From Flavobacteriales bacterium (GTDB lineage Bacteria > Bacteroidota > Bacteroidia > Flavobacteriales > Crocinitomicaceae), in contig CANCEQ010000182.1 in the NCBI GenBank assembly GCA_947375085.1, positions 1 to 6,253 on the forward strand: a stretch of DNA of 6,253 nt. The letters are read 5' to 3'. Below are positions 1-5,084 of the stretch, piece after piece. Numbering within the stretch: position 1 is the stretch's first letter; each line of letters starts with the position of its first letter. The notes under the pieces are model-generated. The model made no database searches and was not told the DNA's origin. It saw only the letters and a program-made list of their open reading frames with translations. The position numbers and the translations under genes are program-made.

Positions 1-542
1 AATTTAGCATCAGCAAGCATATTTTTTAATTCCGCTTTTGCTTCTGGTAAATTATCTAAAATAAGAACTCCTTTACCAGCACATAAACCATCCGCTTTTA
101 AAACGAAAGGTGGTTTTAAAGATTCAAGAAATGCATATCCTTCTTCTAAAGTATCTTTTGTAAACGTCGCATATTTCGCAGTTGGAATATTATGACGCGC
201 CATGAATTTTTTAGAAAAATCTTTACTTCCTTCTAATTGAGCACCTTCTTTATCAGGTCCAATTACTGGAATGTTTTTCAATTGGTCATCCGCCAAGAAG
301 AAATCGTGTATTCCTAATACCAACAAATCTTCTGGTCCTACAACAACCATATTTATTTTTTTCTCTAAAACGAATGCTTTTACCGCTTCGAAATCAGTTG
401 TATTGATGTCAACATTTGTTCCGTGTGCACGAGTTCCTGCATTACCTGGAGCTATATATAACTCTTCTAATGTTGAACTTTGAGCAATTTTCCAAGCAAA
501 TGCGTGCTCTCTTCCACCTGATCCAAGAAGTAATACTTTCAT
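1..542 (-). CDS. purD: Phosphoribosylamine--glycine ligase (GARS), N-terminal part, cut by the window edge
   Basis: This is the second enzyme step of de novo purine synthesis: ATP-dependent joining of glycine to 5-phosphoribosylamine to give GAR, in the cytoplasm. I translated it by hand from the ATG at 542-540; 180 codons lie in the window, under half of the usual 420-430 residues. The N-terminal nucleotide-binding-like domain opens with MKVLLLGSGGREHA, the family signature (GSGGREHA at residues 7-14). VVGPE follows at 67-71, then LEGSK at 103-107, which starts the ATP-grasp region, and KADGLCAGKGV at 149-159, the ATP-binding segment. The usual alanine after VGPE is Asp here, a mild variation. 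It lies 48 nt downstream of purQ on the same strand and is probably co-transcribed with it. The reading frame is open and undamaged to the window edge. Identification is firm; only the C-terminal ATP-grasp portion is unseen. Confidence 0.97.
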   Translation of the reverse strand, partial: MKVLLLGSGGREHAFAWKIAQSSTLEELYIAPGNAGTRAHGTNVDINTTDFEAVKAFVLEKKINMVVVGPEDLLVLGIHDFFLADDQLKNIPVIGPDKEGAQLEGSKDFSKKFMARHNIPTAKYATFTKDTLEEGYAFLESLKPPFVLKADGLCAGKGVLILDNLPEAKAELKNMLADAK

Positions 543-580
543 TTTAGTTCTTTATTTTATATTCAATTGTAATTATCTGA

Positions 581-592
581 AATCAATTGATT
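581..592. repeat. 12-bp perfect palindrome between purQ and purD
   Basis: AATCAATTGATT is its own reverse complement and overlaps the purQ stop codon (593-591). It lies in the 48-nt purQ-purD gap. It could be a protein-binding site or a weak RNA fold, but in DNA this AT-rich a 12-bp palindrome is weak evidence. No T-run follows it, so it is not an intrinsic terminator. The rest of the gap holds nothing I recognise. Confidence 0.3.
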
Positions 593-1277
593 AACAGAAT
601 TTTAAAAGAGACTCGAAAATCTCTTTACCATCTTCATTTGATAATAAATGATCTGCAGCTCTTTCTGGGTGAGGCATCATTCCAAATACATTTTTACCTG
701 CATTAGAAATACCTGCGATATTTAATAATGATCCGTTTGGATTTGATTCGTCATTGATTGATCCATCAGCAGCACAATAGTTGAAAATAATTTGATCATT
801 ATCTTGAATTTTTTTCAACATATCTTCAGGAGCATAGAATCTTCCCTCACCGTGAGCGATTGGAATTTTGTATGATTTATTGAAATCTAATCCTTTTGTA
901 ATTGCTGTTGAGCTAGAAGAAGGTTTGATAAATGTGTTTTTACAGATAAATTTTTGTTGGTTGTTGTGTAACAAAGCTCCATCTAACAATCCAGATTCTG
1001 TTAAAATTTGGAAACCGTTACAAATCCCCATTACATAACCACCTTTGTTTGCGTGTTTGATTACTTCACCCATAATTGGAGAAAGTTTAGCAATAGCACC
1101 TGAACGTAAATAATCTCCATAAGAGAAACCTCCAGGAAGCACAACAAAATCAACCCCTTTTAGGTCTGTGTCTTTATGCCATAATTTTTCAACTTGTTGA
1201 CCCATAATGTTTTCTAGGACATACACCATATCCTCATCACAGTTTGAACCAGGAAAAGTAACTACACCAAATTTCAT
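591..1277 (-). CDS. purQ: Phosphoribosylformylglycinamidine synthase, glutaminase subunit PurQ
   Basis: PurQ is the class I glutamine amidotransferase that releases ammonia from glutamine for the PurL subunit, converting FGAR to FGAM in purine synthesis. The 228 residues match the usual length of a free-standing PurQ. Visible motifs are the start MKFGVVTFPGSNCDED, VLPGGFSYGDYLRSGAIA (residues 46-63), the nucleophile elbow GICNGFQ with Cys86, the conserved AHGEGRFYA (141-149) and the catalytic pair His203/Glu205 in MPHPERA. All catalytic residues are present. The ATG at 1277 is the natural start because the family begins with MKFG or a close variant. In organisms with a small PurL, PurQ works with PurL and PurS; neither is encoded in the window, and 387 nt of non-coding sequence precede purQ, so they must be elsewhere. 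purD follows after 48 nt. Confidence 0.97.
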   Translation of the reverse strand: MKFGVVTFPGSNCDEDMVYVLENIMGQQVEKLWHKDTDLKGVDFVVLPGGFSYGDYLRSGAIAKLSPIMGEVIKHANKGGYVMGICNGFQILTESGLLDGALLHNNQQKFICKNTFIKPSSSSTAITKGLDFNKSYKIPIAHGEGRFYAPEDMLKKIQDNDQIIFNYCAADGSINDESNPNGSLLNIAGISNAGKNVFGMMPHPERAADHLLSNEDGKEIFESLLKFC

Positions 1278-1298
1278 ATATCAAAAATTTTAAAAAGG

Positions 1299-1327
1299 AA
1301 AATTTATTCTTCCTTATCGTATTTCAA
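1299..1327 (-). promoter_or_regulatory. Possible Bacteroidota-type promoter of purQ
   Basis: On the minus strand a TTG (1327-1325) is followed after 18 nt by TAAATTTT (1306-1299). Seven of its eight positions fit the Bacteroidota -7 consensus TAnnTTTG, and the TTG matches the -33 element of primary-sigma promoters in this phylum. Transcription would start around 1290, giving a leader of about 15 nt before the purQ ATG. The spacing is acceptable, but such matches are frequent in AT-rich DNA, so this is a suggestion based on position and consensus only. Confidence 0.3.
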
Positions 1328-1391
1328 GGTGTAAAAATAGTAAATAAATAAAGAATAGACAACTGAAATAGACAATAGATTGATAGACTTT

Positions 1392-1422
1392 AGACCGTTC
1401 CAATAAATTGGAACTCATAGAC
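1392..1422 (-). repeat. GTCT-N12-GTCT module, copy A (interrupted)
   Basis: On the plus strand it starts AGACCGTT and ends ACTCATAGAC, matching the reverse complement of copy C (1630-1649) once about 11 inserted bases (within 1400-1412) are removed. It lies in the opposite orientation to copies B and C. Confidence 0.45.
1397..1414. repeat. 8-bp perfect hairpin inside repeat copy A
   Basis: GTTCCAAT (1397-1404) and ATTGGAAC (1407-1414) are exact reverse complements around AA, effectively a 7-bp stem with a TAAA loop in RNA or DNA. No T-run follows on either strand, so it does not look like an intrinsic terminator. It could be a protein-binding dyad upstream of purQ, but it coincides with the extra bases in repeat copy A and may simply be part of that repeat. 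Confidence 0.45.
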
Positions 1423-1606
1423 TGAAAACCAGAATATACAAGACGTAAAAACTTACTGTTTAAAAAATTTAAAATTCAATTAATCAGTATTTTAATTAAT
1501 TAAATCTATTTTTAAGAGTTCAGAATTCTATAGCTATTTGAATCTATAAATACTTTAACCAATCAGTAATATTCTAAAAAGATGTGAATTTAGAAGTAAT
1601 GAATCA

Positions 1607-1626
1607 GTCTTTGAACGAAGTGGTCT
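1607..1626 (+). repeat. GTCT-N12-GTCT module, copy B
   Basis: This 20-nt stretch, GTCTTTGAACGAAGTGGTCT, differs from the perfect pair at 2656-2675 and 2779-2798 at only two positions, both transitions (G to A and C to T). A match of 18/20 between two intergenic regions 1.17 kb apart is far beyond chance for this window, so a shared repeat family is well supported. Confidence 0.7.
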
Positions 1627-1629
1627 AAA

Positions 1630-1649
1630 ATCTATGAGTGCAACGGTCT
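1630..1649 (+). repeat. GTCT-N12-GTCT module, copy C (degenerate)
   Basis: This copy lies 3 nt after copy B in the same orientation and matches the 20-nt consensus at 15 of 20 positions, including CGGTCT at its end and TGAG in the middle. It is also the right arm of the imperfect inverted repeat with copy A. Within and just beyond it, ATGAG (1634-1638) and CTCAT (1648-1652) could form a weak 5-bp hairpin just downstream of the DUF6427 gene. Confidence 0.5.
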
Positions 1650-1664
1650 CATGTCTAGAAAGCT

Positions 1665-2618
1665 TTACAAGAAAAATTTAACGAGAGAATAGATGAATGT
1701 TACGTAAAATAAACCTACTGCAACAACACTCAATGTTTTGTGAATGAATGAGAATGTTAAGAAAAAAGAAAAAGGAATCATAATCAAACTGAAACGTTGA
1801 ATTTGATTGAATCGTAAGAAATCGATTATCCCTAAAATCAAACCGACGATTACAAACCACCATAATATTCGAGTCATTTTTTTCAAACGAATTGAACTTT
1901 TTTGAATGTTTGTCTGAATACTCACTAAACTTAAAAGTAAAGAGAAAATAAAAATTCCAGAGGTAACTAAAAAATCGAATTGTTGACGTTCGAAATTAGT
2001 CGACGTTTTTAATAATTTAAAGTCGATGGATGTACCGGTATAGATGAGGTAAAATCCTGCGTAAAAAAGAGGAACAGCAAATCCAATTACACAAAGTAAT
2101 ATTTCTCTTATAACGAAAGGTCGTATGCTCCACATCATAAAGAAAATAAAGGGTAAAAGTCCAATTAAGGGTGGGTGAAATGTAGCTGCTAAACCTGCAA
2201 AAAAGGCACAATTAAACACTGTTTTTCTTCCATCTTCGTTTTGTCTTAAACGATACAGTTGATACAAGCAAAGGATTAGGAAAATATGAGAAATAAGTAA
2301 CCCATCTAACTGATAAAATGAATGGTAAAAGCTTAATAAAACAACGTATAATAGAGAAGGCATGAAGCTATTTCTCTCCATAAATTGATTCCAGTTGAAT
2401 ATGGCATTGATAAAAATGGCATTTCCAATGATGATCAAGCTGGCTAAAATTTGAGAAGGTATTGGAGCTAATCGTACGTCATTTCCCCAAAATCCATAAT
2501 TGGCGATAGTTGTGTATGAATAATAGTTTGTGAATTGATTTAATACAACATAAACTATTACAACTAAAGGCAATAGAAATTGAACAATTGAACGATTACT
2601 TAAAAATAATTTTACCAC
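1665..2618 (-). CDS. DUF6427-family multi-pass membrane protein
   Basis: This is a 317-residue, strongly hydrophobic inner-membrane protein with eight to ten likely transmembrane helices (for example about residues 9-27, 53-74, 86-104, 107-122, 136-161, 171-194, 216-236, 250-267, 275-293 and 296-315). It looks like the flavobacterial DUF6427 family: a short basic start, the FNWNQFMERNSFMP loop (74-87), HPPL after a helix (148-151), and W..RPF..RE (163-172). No function is established; relatives are sometimes mislabelled as beta-carotene monooxygenases, with no support here. From memory, DUF6427 genes often sit near purD in flavobacteria, which fits this position. The start is GTG (2618-2616), the only usual start codon between the upstream in-frame stop (TGA at 2651-2649) and the body of the protein. 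Both flanks carry the same short repeat module. The family assignment is from recall of its sequence pattern. Confidence 0.75.
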   Translation of the reverse strand: MVKLFLSNRSIVQFLLPLVVIVYVVLNQFTNYYSYTTIANYGFWGNDVRLAPIPSQILASLIIIGNAIFINAIFNWNQFMERNSFMPSLLYVVLLSFYHSFYQLDGLLISHIFLILCLYQLYRLRQNEDGRKTVFNCAFFAGLAATFHPPLIGLLPFIFFMMWSIRPFVIREILLCVIGFAVPLFYAGFYLIYTGTSIDFKLLKTSTNFERQQFDFLVTSGIFIFSLLLSLVSIQTNIQKSSIRLKKMTRILWWFVIVGLILGIIDFLRFNQIQRFSLIMIPFSFFLTFSFIHKTLSVVAVGLFYVTFIYSLVKFFL

Positions 2619-2627
2619 TTCGCGAAG
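2618..2627. repeat. 10-bp palindrome at the GTG start of the DUF6427 gene
   Basis: CTTCGCGAAG is a perfect palindrome whose first base belongs to the GTG start codon. Its minus-strand CGAAGTGGT is identical to 9 nt of repeat copy B, so the start region may derive partly from the same repeat family (about 12/20 overall, weak). A hairpin here could hinder translation initiation. This is inference. Confidence 0.3.
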
Positions 2628-2655
2628 ATATACTTTTTTTAGAAAATTTCATACT

Positions 2656-2675
2656 AGACCGCTTCGCTCAAAGAC
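2656..2675 (-). repeat. GTCT-N12-GTCT module, copy D
   Basis: Left arm of the perfect inverted repeat. On the minus strand it reads GTCT, then TTGAGCGAAGCG, then GTCT, which I take as the consensus of the module. Confidence 0.75.
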
Positions 2676-2778
2676 AAAAGACTTTAAGGCTCAAGACTTA
2701 TATACATTACAACACAGTTTATCAATATTTAATCTACCAGCTGTGAGGTCGTTCGACTGCCTGACGCCGAAGTCTAAC

Positions 2779-2798
2779 GTCTTTGAGCGAAGCGGTCT
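2779..2798 (+). repeat. GTCT-N12-GTCT module, copy E
   Basis: Right arm of the perfect inverted repeat, identical to copy D in the opposite orientation. With copy B (1607-1626), which has the same orientation, it forms a near-identical direct repeat that brackets the DUF6427 gene. Confidence 0.75.
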
Positions 2799-2805
2799 TC
2801 AAATC

Positions 2806-3168
2806 TTAATTAACTTTTCCTATAATTTGTTCTAATTCTTCGTAGCTAAAAGGTTTCACACAAAAAGCTAACATATTTGTTTTTTCAGCTCTTGATTTAG
2901 TTTCTTCATCCGAATTCCCAGTAACATAAATTGCAGGAATATCTTTTGTTTTATTGATTTCGATTAGAGCATCAATTCCATCGATTTCACCTTTCAAACG
3001 AATATCCATTAGAATTATGTCTATTTCGTTATTTACAGAAAAAGTAATTGCTTCTTCACCGGATTTAACTGTTTTAACAACTTTATGTCCAAGTAGTTCT
3101 ACAATTCTTTTGTTCAACATTGATAGAATAATATCATCTTCAACGATTAATATTTTTTTTATGCTCAT
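2806..3168 (-). CDS. Stand-alone CheY-like response regulator receiver protein
   Basis: The 120 residues are a single receiver (REC) domain with no output domain. The acidic pocket is Glu10-Asp11-Asp12 in ILIVEDD, the phospho-acceptor is Asp55 in IILMDIRL, the switch threonine is Thr83 in YVTGN, and the invariant lysine is Lys105 in CVKPF. All catalytic residues are present, so it should accept phosphate. The MDIRLKGEIDGIDAL pattern is typical of receivers paired with HisKA_2/HWE kinases. The ATG (3168-3166) directly abuts the stop codon of the kinase gene (TAAATG, no gap), so the kinase is its very likely phosphodonor. Without a DNA-binding or enzymatic domain, it must act by protein-protein contact or pass phosphate on to another protein. 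It is the last gene of the cassette; a perfect inverted repeat follows 7 nt downstream. Confidence 0.95.
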   Translation of the reverse strand: MSIKKILIVEDDIILSMLNKRIVELLGHKVVKTVKSGEEAITFSVNNEIDIILMDIRLKGEIDGIDALIEINKTKDIPAIYVTGNSDEETKSRAEKTNMLAFCVKPFSYEELEQIIGKVN

Positions 3169-4428
3169 TTATAATGTTTTAAAAGTTAAAGTGATATCGC
3201 AGCCTTTTCCGATTTCTGTTTTATCGATTAATTCACCGTCTAATTGTTCAGTGAAAGCATTTATTAAGTTTATTCCTATTGAATCTTTTTGTGATGCTTG
3301 CTCCATATCAAATCCAACACCATTGTCTTTGTATTGAAAAAAGAAGTCATCATTATATTTATGTAATTTAATTAAAATAACACCATTATCAATGCCGTTA
3401 AAAGCATGTTTATATGAATTTGTTATTAATTCATGTATGAATAATGAAAATGGTAAAGCTGCCTCCATTGTAAAGTCGATTGGGTCAACTTCTTCGATTA
3501 TTTGAACTGAACTTGATGATTTTGAATAAGAAAGCTTGATGAAACCCAGTAATTCGGATATGTATTTTTTGAAGTCAATTTTATCTAAATCATGGTGCTG
3601 ATACAATTTTTCATGAAGTAAAGCAATTGTTTTAATCCTGTTTTTCGAATCATTCAATATATCGGAAACAGCTTTATCTTTTACATAAATATTTTGTAAA
3701 TCCAAAAGTCCTGAAATGACAGCTAAATTGTTTTTAACACGATGATGGACTTCAGATAATAATACTTCCTTTTCTCTAACAGATTTTTCCAACTGTTTGT
3801 TAATGATGTTTTTAGATTCAATTTCATTCTTTAAATTTTCTTTTTGTTTTTCTAAAGAGGTATTCGATTCTTTCAATAATTCAATAAAAGTATCATTGTT
3901 TTTAGCAAAAATTGCAACCAATATAATTCCGAAAATCATACTGAAAACAAAGTTGATTCCATAAATAATCTGTACTACTGTTTCATTGTGAACCGTATGT
4001 CCAATTAAATTAAAGTGTTCAATTGCATAAACGATAAAAAATGTAGATAGGCTAAATCCAAGAGTAAAATAAATATTTAGTTTTTGGTCACCTCTGAAAA
4101 GTAAATAAATCAATTGCGGACTAGCAAACAAGTATAAATAAATACCCGAATTAAAGCCTAAATAAGAAGAAAATAAGATGACCCCAATATTTGAAACGAC
4201 AATAGCCATTACCCTAGCTAGAGAGTGATATGATTTTCTATTTAAGAAATAAACAACAAAATATAAAACACTAATTATAGAGGCAAATAGAGCAAGTTGA
4301 TACATTTCGAGGTAGAAATATAAACTTGCAGAAAAAACGGCAAAAATACACGTAGTTAATGTAAAACGATTAATCGTTTTGACCAGAACTTCTTTGTTAT
4401 TATGATAGATATTACTTAGTAATGACAC
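3169..4428 (-). CDS. Membrane sensor histidine kinase, HisKA_2 type
   Basis: This 419-residue protein has an N-terminal membrane module of about six helices (roughly 23-40, 43-62, 72-91, 95-111, 120-137, 153-175) and no sizeable periplasmic sensor domain. A charged, probably coiled-coil linker follows (about 180-225), then the catalytic core. The dimerisation/phosphoacceptor motif is EVHHRVKNNLAVISGLLDLQ (226-245); the phosphorylated residue is His228 or, by analogy with HWE kinases, His229. The HATPase domain shows ELITNSYKHAF (N box, 333-343), DNGVGF (G1, 368-373) and SIGINLI (G2, 383-389). It is therefore an intact autokinase, probably phosphorylating the adjacent receiver. The start is GTG (4428-4426), the only usual start codon after the upstream in-frame TAA; it lies within the end of the preceding membrane-protein gene, a 17-nt overlap suggesting translational coupling. 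The signal is unknown; the membrane module could sense a membrane lipid or the neighbouring protein. Confidence 0.93.
   Translation of the reverse strand: MSLLSNIYHNNKEVLVKTINRFTLTTCIFAVFSASLYFYLEMYQLALFASIISVLYFVVYFLNRKSYHSLARVMAIVVSNIGVILFSSYLGFNSGIYLYLFASPQLIYLLFRGDQKLNIYFTLGFSLSTFFIVYAIEHFNLIGHTVHNETVVQIIYGINFVFSMIFGIILVAIFAKNNDTFIELLKESNTSLEKQKENLKNEIESKNIINKQLEKSVREKEVLLSEVHHRVKNNLAVISGLLDLQNIYVKDKAVSDILNDSKNRIKTIALLHEKLYQHHDLDKIDFKKYISELLGFIKLSYSKSSSSVQIIEEVDPIDFTMEAALPFSLFIHELITNSYKHAFNGIDNGVILIKLHKYNDDFFFQYKDNGVGFDMEQASQKDSIGINLINAFTEQLDGELIDKTEIGKGCDITLTFKTL
4412..4428 (-). promoter_or_regulatory. 17-nt overlap of two genes with GTG re-start (translational coupling site)
   Basis: The last codons of the seven-helix membrane protein (GTC ATT ACT AAG TAA) are read in another frame as the first codons of the kinase (GTG TCA TTA CTA AGT). 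A run of A residues ending in GG precedes the GTG, too close to act as a normal ribosome-binding site. Kinase translation probably depends on ribosomes finishing the upstream gene, which would tie the amounts of the two proteins together. The overlap is seen; the coupling is inferred. Confidence 0.5.
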
Positions 4429-5077
4429 CTTTTTTTAATTGCTTCATTAATAAAATTGAAAACGAAAGGTCTAAAATAAAACACGCAACTCCTAATAATT
4501 GTACGAAATAATTTGATGGATATATCAAAAACATTGATACTGTGATACATCCCGTCCCTAAAAATTTACACCAAGCAACTGTTGGTGAGAAATATTCAGG
4601 TTTAGTTCTAAATAAAAGCAGGGGATAAATCATTGAAATAATTAAATTTAAAATGTATCCTGAGTTTGCTCCAATTGGTGTATCAAACCCTTGTTTTACA
4701 AAAAAGTAATTCAATGGAATCCACATAAAAAGTAAACCAAAAAGAATTGGTTTAAAGTATTTTTTCATTATTGGAATATCGATTTGTTTTGCTCCGTATT
4801 TTACGACCATTGCAAAAATGAAAATATCTAAAACAAAACAAGCCTGATAGGACAGAGAATAGAGTGTGCCAGTTGTTGGATGAAAGTAAAAACTCCAAAC
4901 AAATTCCCATGCAATATTTCCCGCAGCGATGACAAATGGCATCTCAACAAATTTCGTTTTAAAACTGTTTTTGATTAAAACGATGTAGGTAATACACCAA
5001 AAAAAACATCCTATACCATTCCAAATTAATTGAGTTGGTGTATACTCTTTAAAATTTATCCAGTCGTTAATATTCAT
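4412..5077 (-). CDS. Probable transmembrane (Pyr4/PaxB-type) terpene cyclase, seven-helix membrane protein
   Basis: This 221-residue protein has seven likely membrane helices (roughly 17-35, 46-64, 76-93, 108-126, 137-156, 169-185, 192-211). Length, topology and motifs resemble the small integral-membrane terpene cyclases known from fungal meroterpenoid pathways (Pyr4, PaxB) and some bacteria (DmtA-type). The key match is GNIAWEF (53-59): Asn54, Trp57 and Glu58 correspond to the N..WE motif holding the essential glutamate of Pyr4 (Glu63). Asp203, in ILD near the C terminus, corresponds to the essential aspartate (Asp218). A second FVLD motif gives Asp84. Such enzymes protonate the end of a prenyl chain or epoxide and drive cyclisation. 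The gene starts 7 nt after the oxygenase gene and overlaps the kinase gene. Alternatives are a seven-helix sensor subunit for the kinase or an unrelated membrane protein; it lacks the retinal-binding lysine of rhodopsins in the last helix. The family call is motif-based recall without a search. Confidence 0.62.
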   Translation of the reverse strand: MNINDWINFKEYTPTQLIWNGIGCFFWCITYIVLIKNSFKTKFVEMPFVIAAGNIAWEFVWSFYFHPTTGTLYSLSYQACFVLDIFIFAMVVKYGAKQIDIPIMKKYFKPILFGLLFMWIPLNYFFVKQGFDTPIGANSGYILNLIISMIYPLLLFRTKPEYFSPTVAWCKFLGTGCITVSMFLIYPSNYFVQLLGVACFILDLSFSILLMKQLKKGVITK

Positions 5078-5084
5078 CTTTTCA

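Larger units (their letters stand above)
1355..1422. repeat. Cluster of ATAGAC-type short direct repeats
   Basis: The word ATAGAC occurs at 1355-1360, 1368-1373, 1383-1388 and 1417-1422, with a variant TTAGAC at 1390-1395. Starts are 13, 15 and 7 nt apart for the first four, then 27. On the minus strand these read GTCTAT, upstream of purQ and of its possible promoter. Related GTCTA/AGACTT words recur in 2619-2805. They may be remains of a degraded intergenic repeat or binding sites; the sequence alone does not decide. Confidence 0.4.
1384..1657. repeat. Imperfect long inverted repeat (arms 1384-1423 and 1629-1657)
   Basis: The reverse complement of the right arm (1657-1629) lines up with the left arm in three blocks: TAGAC (1384-1388) with an unmatched 3-nt joint, AGACCGTT (1392-1399) exactly, and ACTCATAGACT (1413-1423) with one mismatch. 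Between the second and third blocks the left arm has 13 nt where the right arm has 2, so the left arm carries about 11 extra bases. Those bases turn the segment into a self-complementary hairpin. The arms are 205 nt apart. No transposase lies between them. I read this as two oppositely oriented copies of one intergenic repeat unit. Confidence 0.6.
1278..1664. other. 387-nt non-coding, repeat-bearing intergenic region upstream of purQ
   Basis: I see no credible ORF, tRNA or known riboswitch here. The region separates the DUF6427 gene (its 3' end) from purQ (its 5' end). It contains a possible purQ promoter at its left end, a TAGAC motif cluster (1355-1422), a hairpin (1397-1414), an imperfect long inverted repeat (1384-1423 with 1629-1657) and copies of a 20-nt module. 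The middle (about 1430-1600) is very AT-rich, with short palindromes such as TTAATTAATTAA, AGAATTCT and ATAGCTAT and the recurring word AATCAGT. These are simple enough that I assign no function to them. Confidence 0.7.
2656..2798. repeat. Perfect 20-bp inverted repeat with 103-nt spacer downstream of the receiver gene
   Basis: AGACCGCTTCGCTCAAAGAC (2656-2675) and its exact reverse complement (2779-2798) face each other between the receiver gene (ends 2806) and the DUF6427 gene (starts 2618). The arms are GC-richer than their surroundings. The spacer contains further GTCTA/AGACTT words and a short dyad GTCG-TT-CGAC (2748-2757), but no ORF of note. On the minus strand the structure begins 7 nt past the receiver stop codon, so a folded transcript could protect the 3' end of the cassette mRNA. 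There is no T-run after it, so it is not a standard intrinsic terminator. The 187-nt intergenic region 2619-2805 contains little else. Confidence 0.8.

Noticed and set aside
271..483. Plus-strand ORF of 70 codons
   Set aside because: It lies antisense within purD, whose frame is certain from family motifs, and its product is low-complexity with no recognisable domain.
1397..1414. Hairpin as intrinsic terminator
   Set aside because: The stem is short and AT-rich and no T-run follows on either strand.
1392..1657. CRISPR array
   Set aside because: Copies are few, in both orientations, irregularly spaced and divergent, with no cas genes.
1678..2211. Two further minus-strand ORFs (1678-1863 and 2017-2211)
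   Set aside because: They are alternate frames inside the DUF6427 gene and show Phe/Arg/Tyr-rich nonsense without family features.
1665..2618. Beta-carotene 15,15'-monooxygenase, a label sometimes given to related proteins
   Set aside because: No histidine cluster or propeller-type sequence is present; it is a plain multi-pass membrane protein.
2656..2798. Inverted repeat pair as terminal repeats of an insertion sequence
   Set aside because: The 103-nt interior has no transposase ORF and no flanking target duplication that I can see. A miniature element remains possible, but I do not call an IS.
2954..3337. Plus-strand ORF of 127 codons
   Set aside because: It is antisense to the receiver and kinase genes, both with complete motif sets. 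The Ser/Ile-rich product is typical of a shadow frame in AT-rich DNA.
4412..5077. Microbial rhodopsin or heliorhodopsin as the seven-helix sensor
   Set aside because: The last helix carries Asp203 and has no Schiff-base lysine, and the N..WE motif fits a cyclase better.
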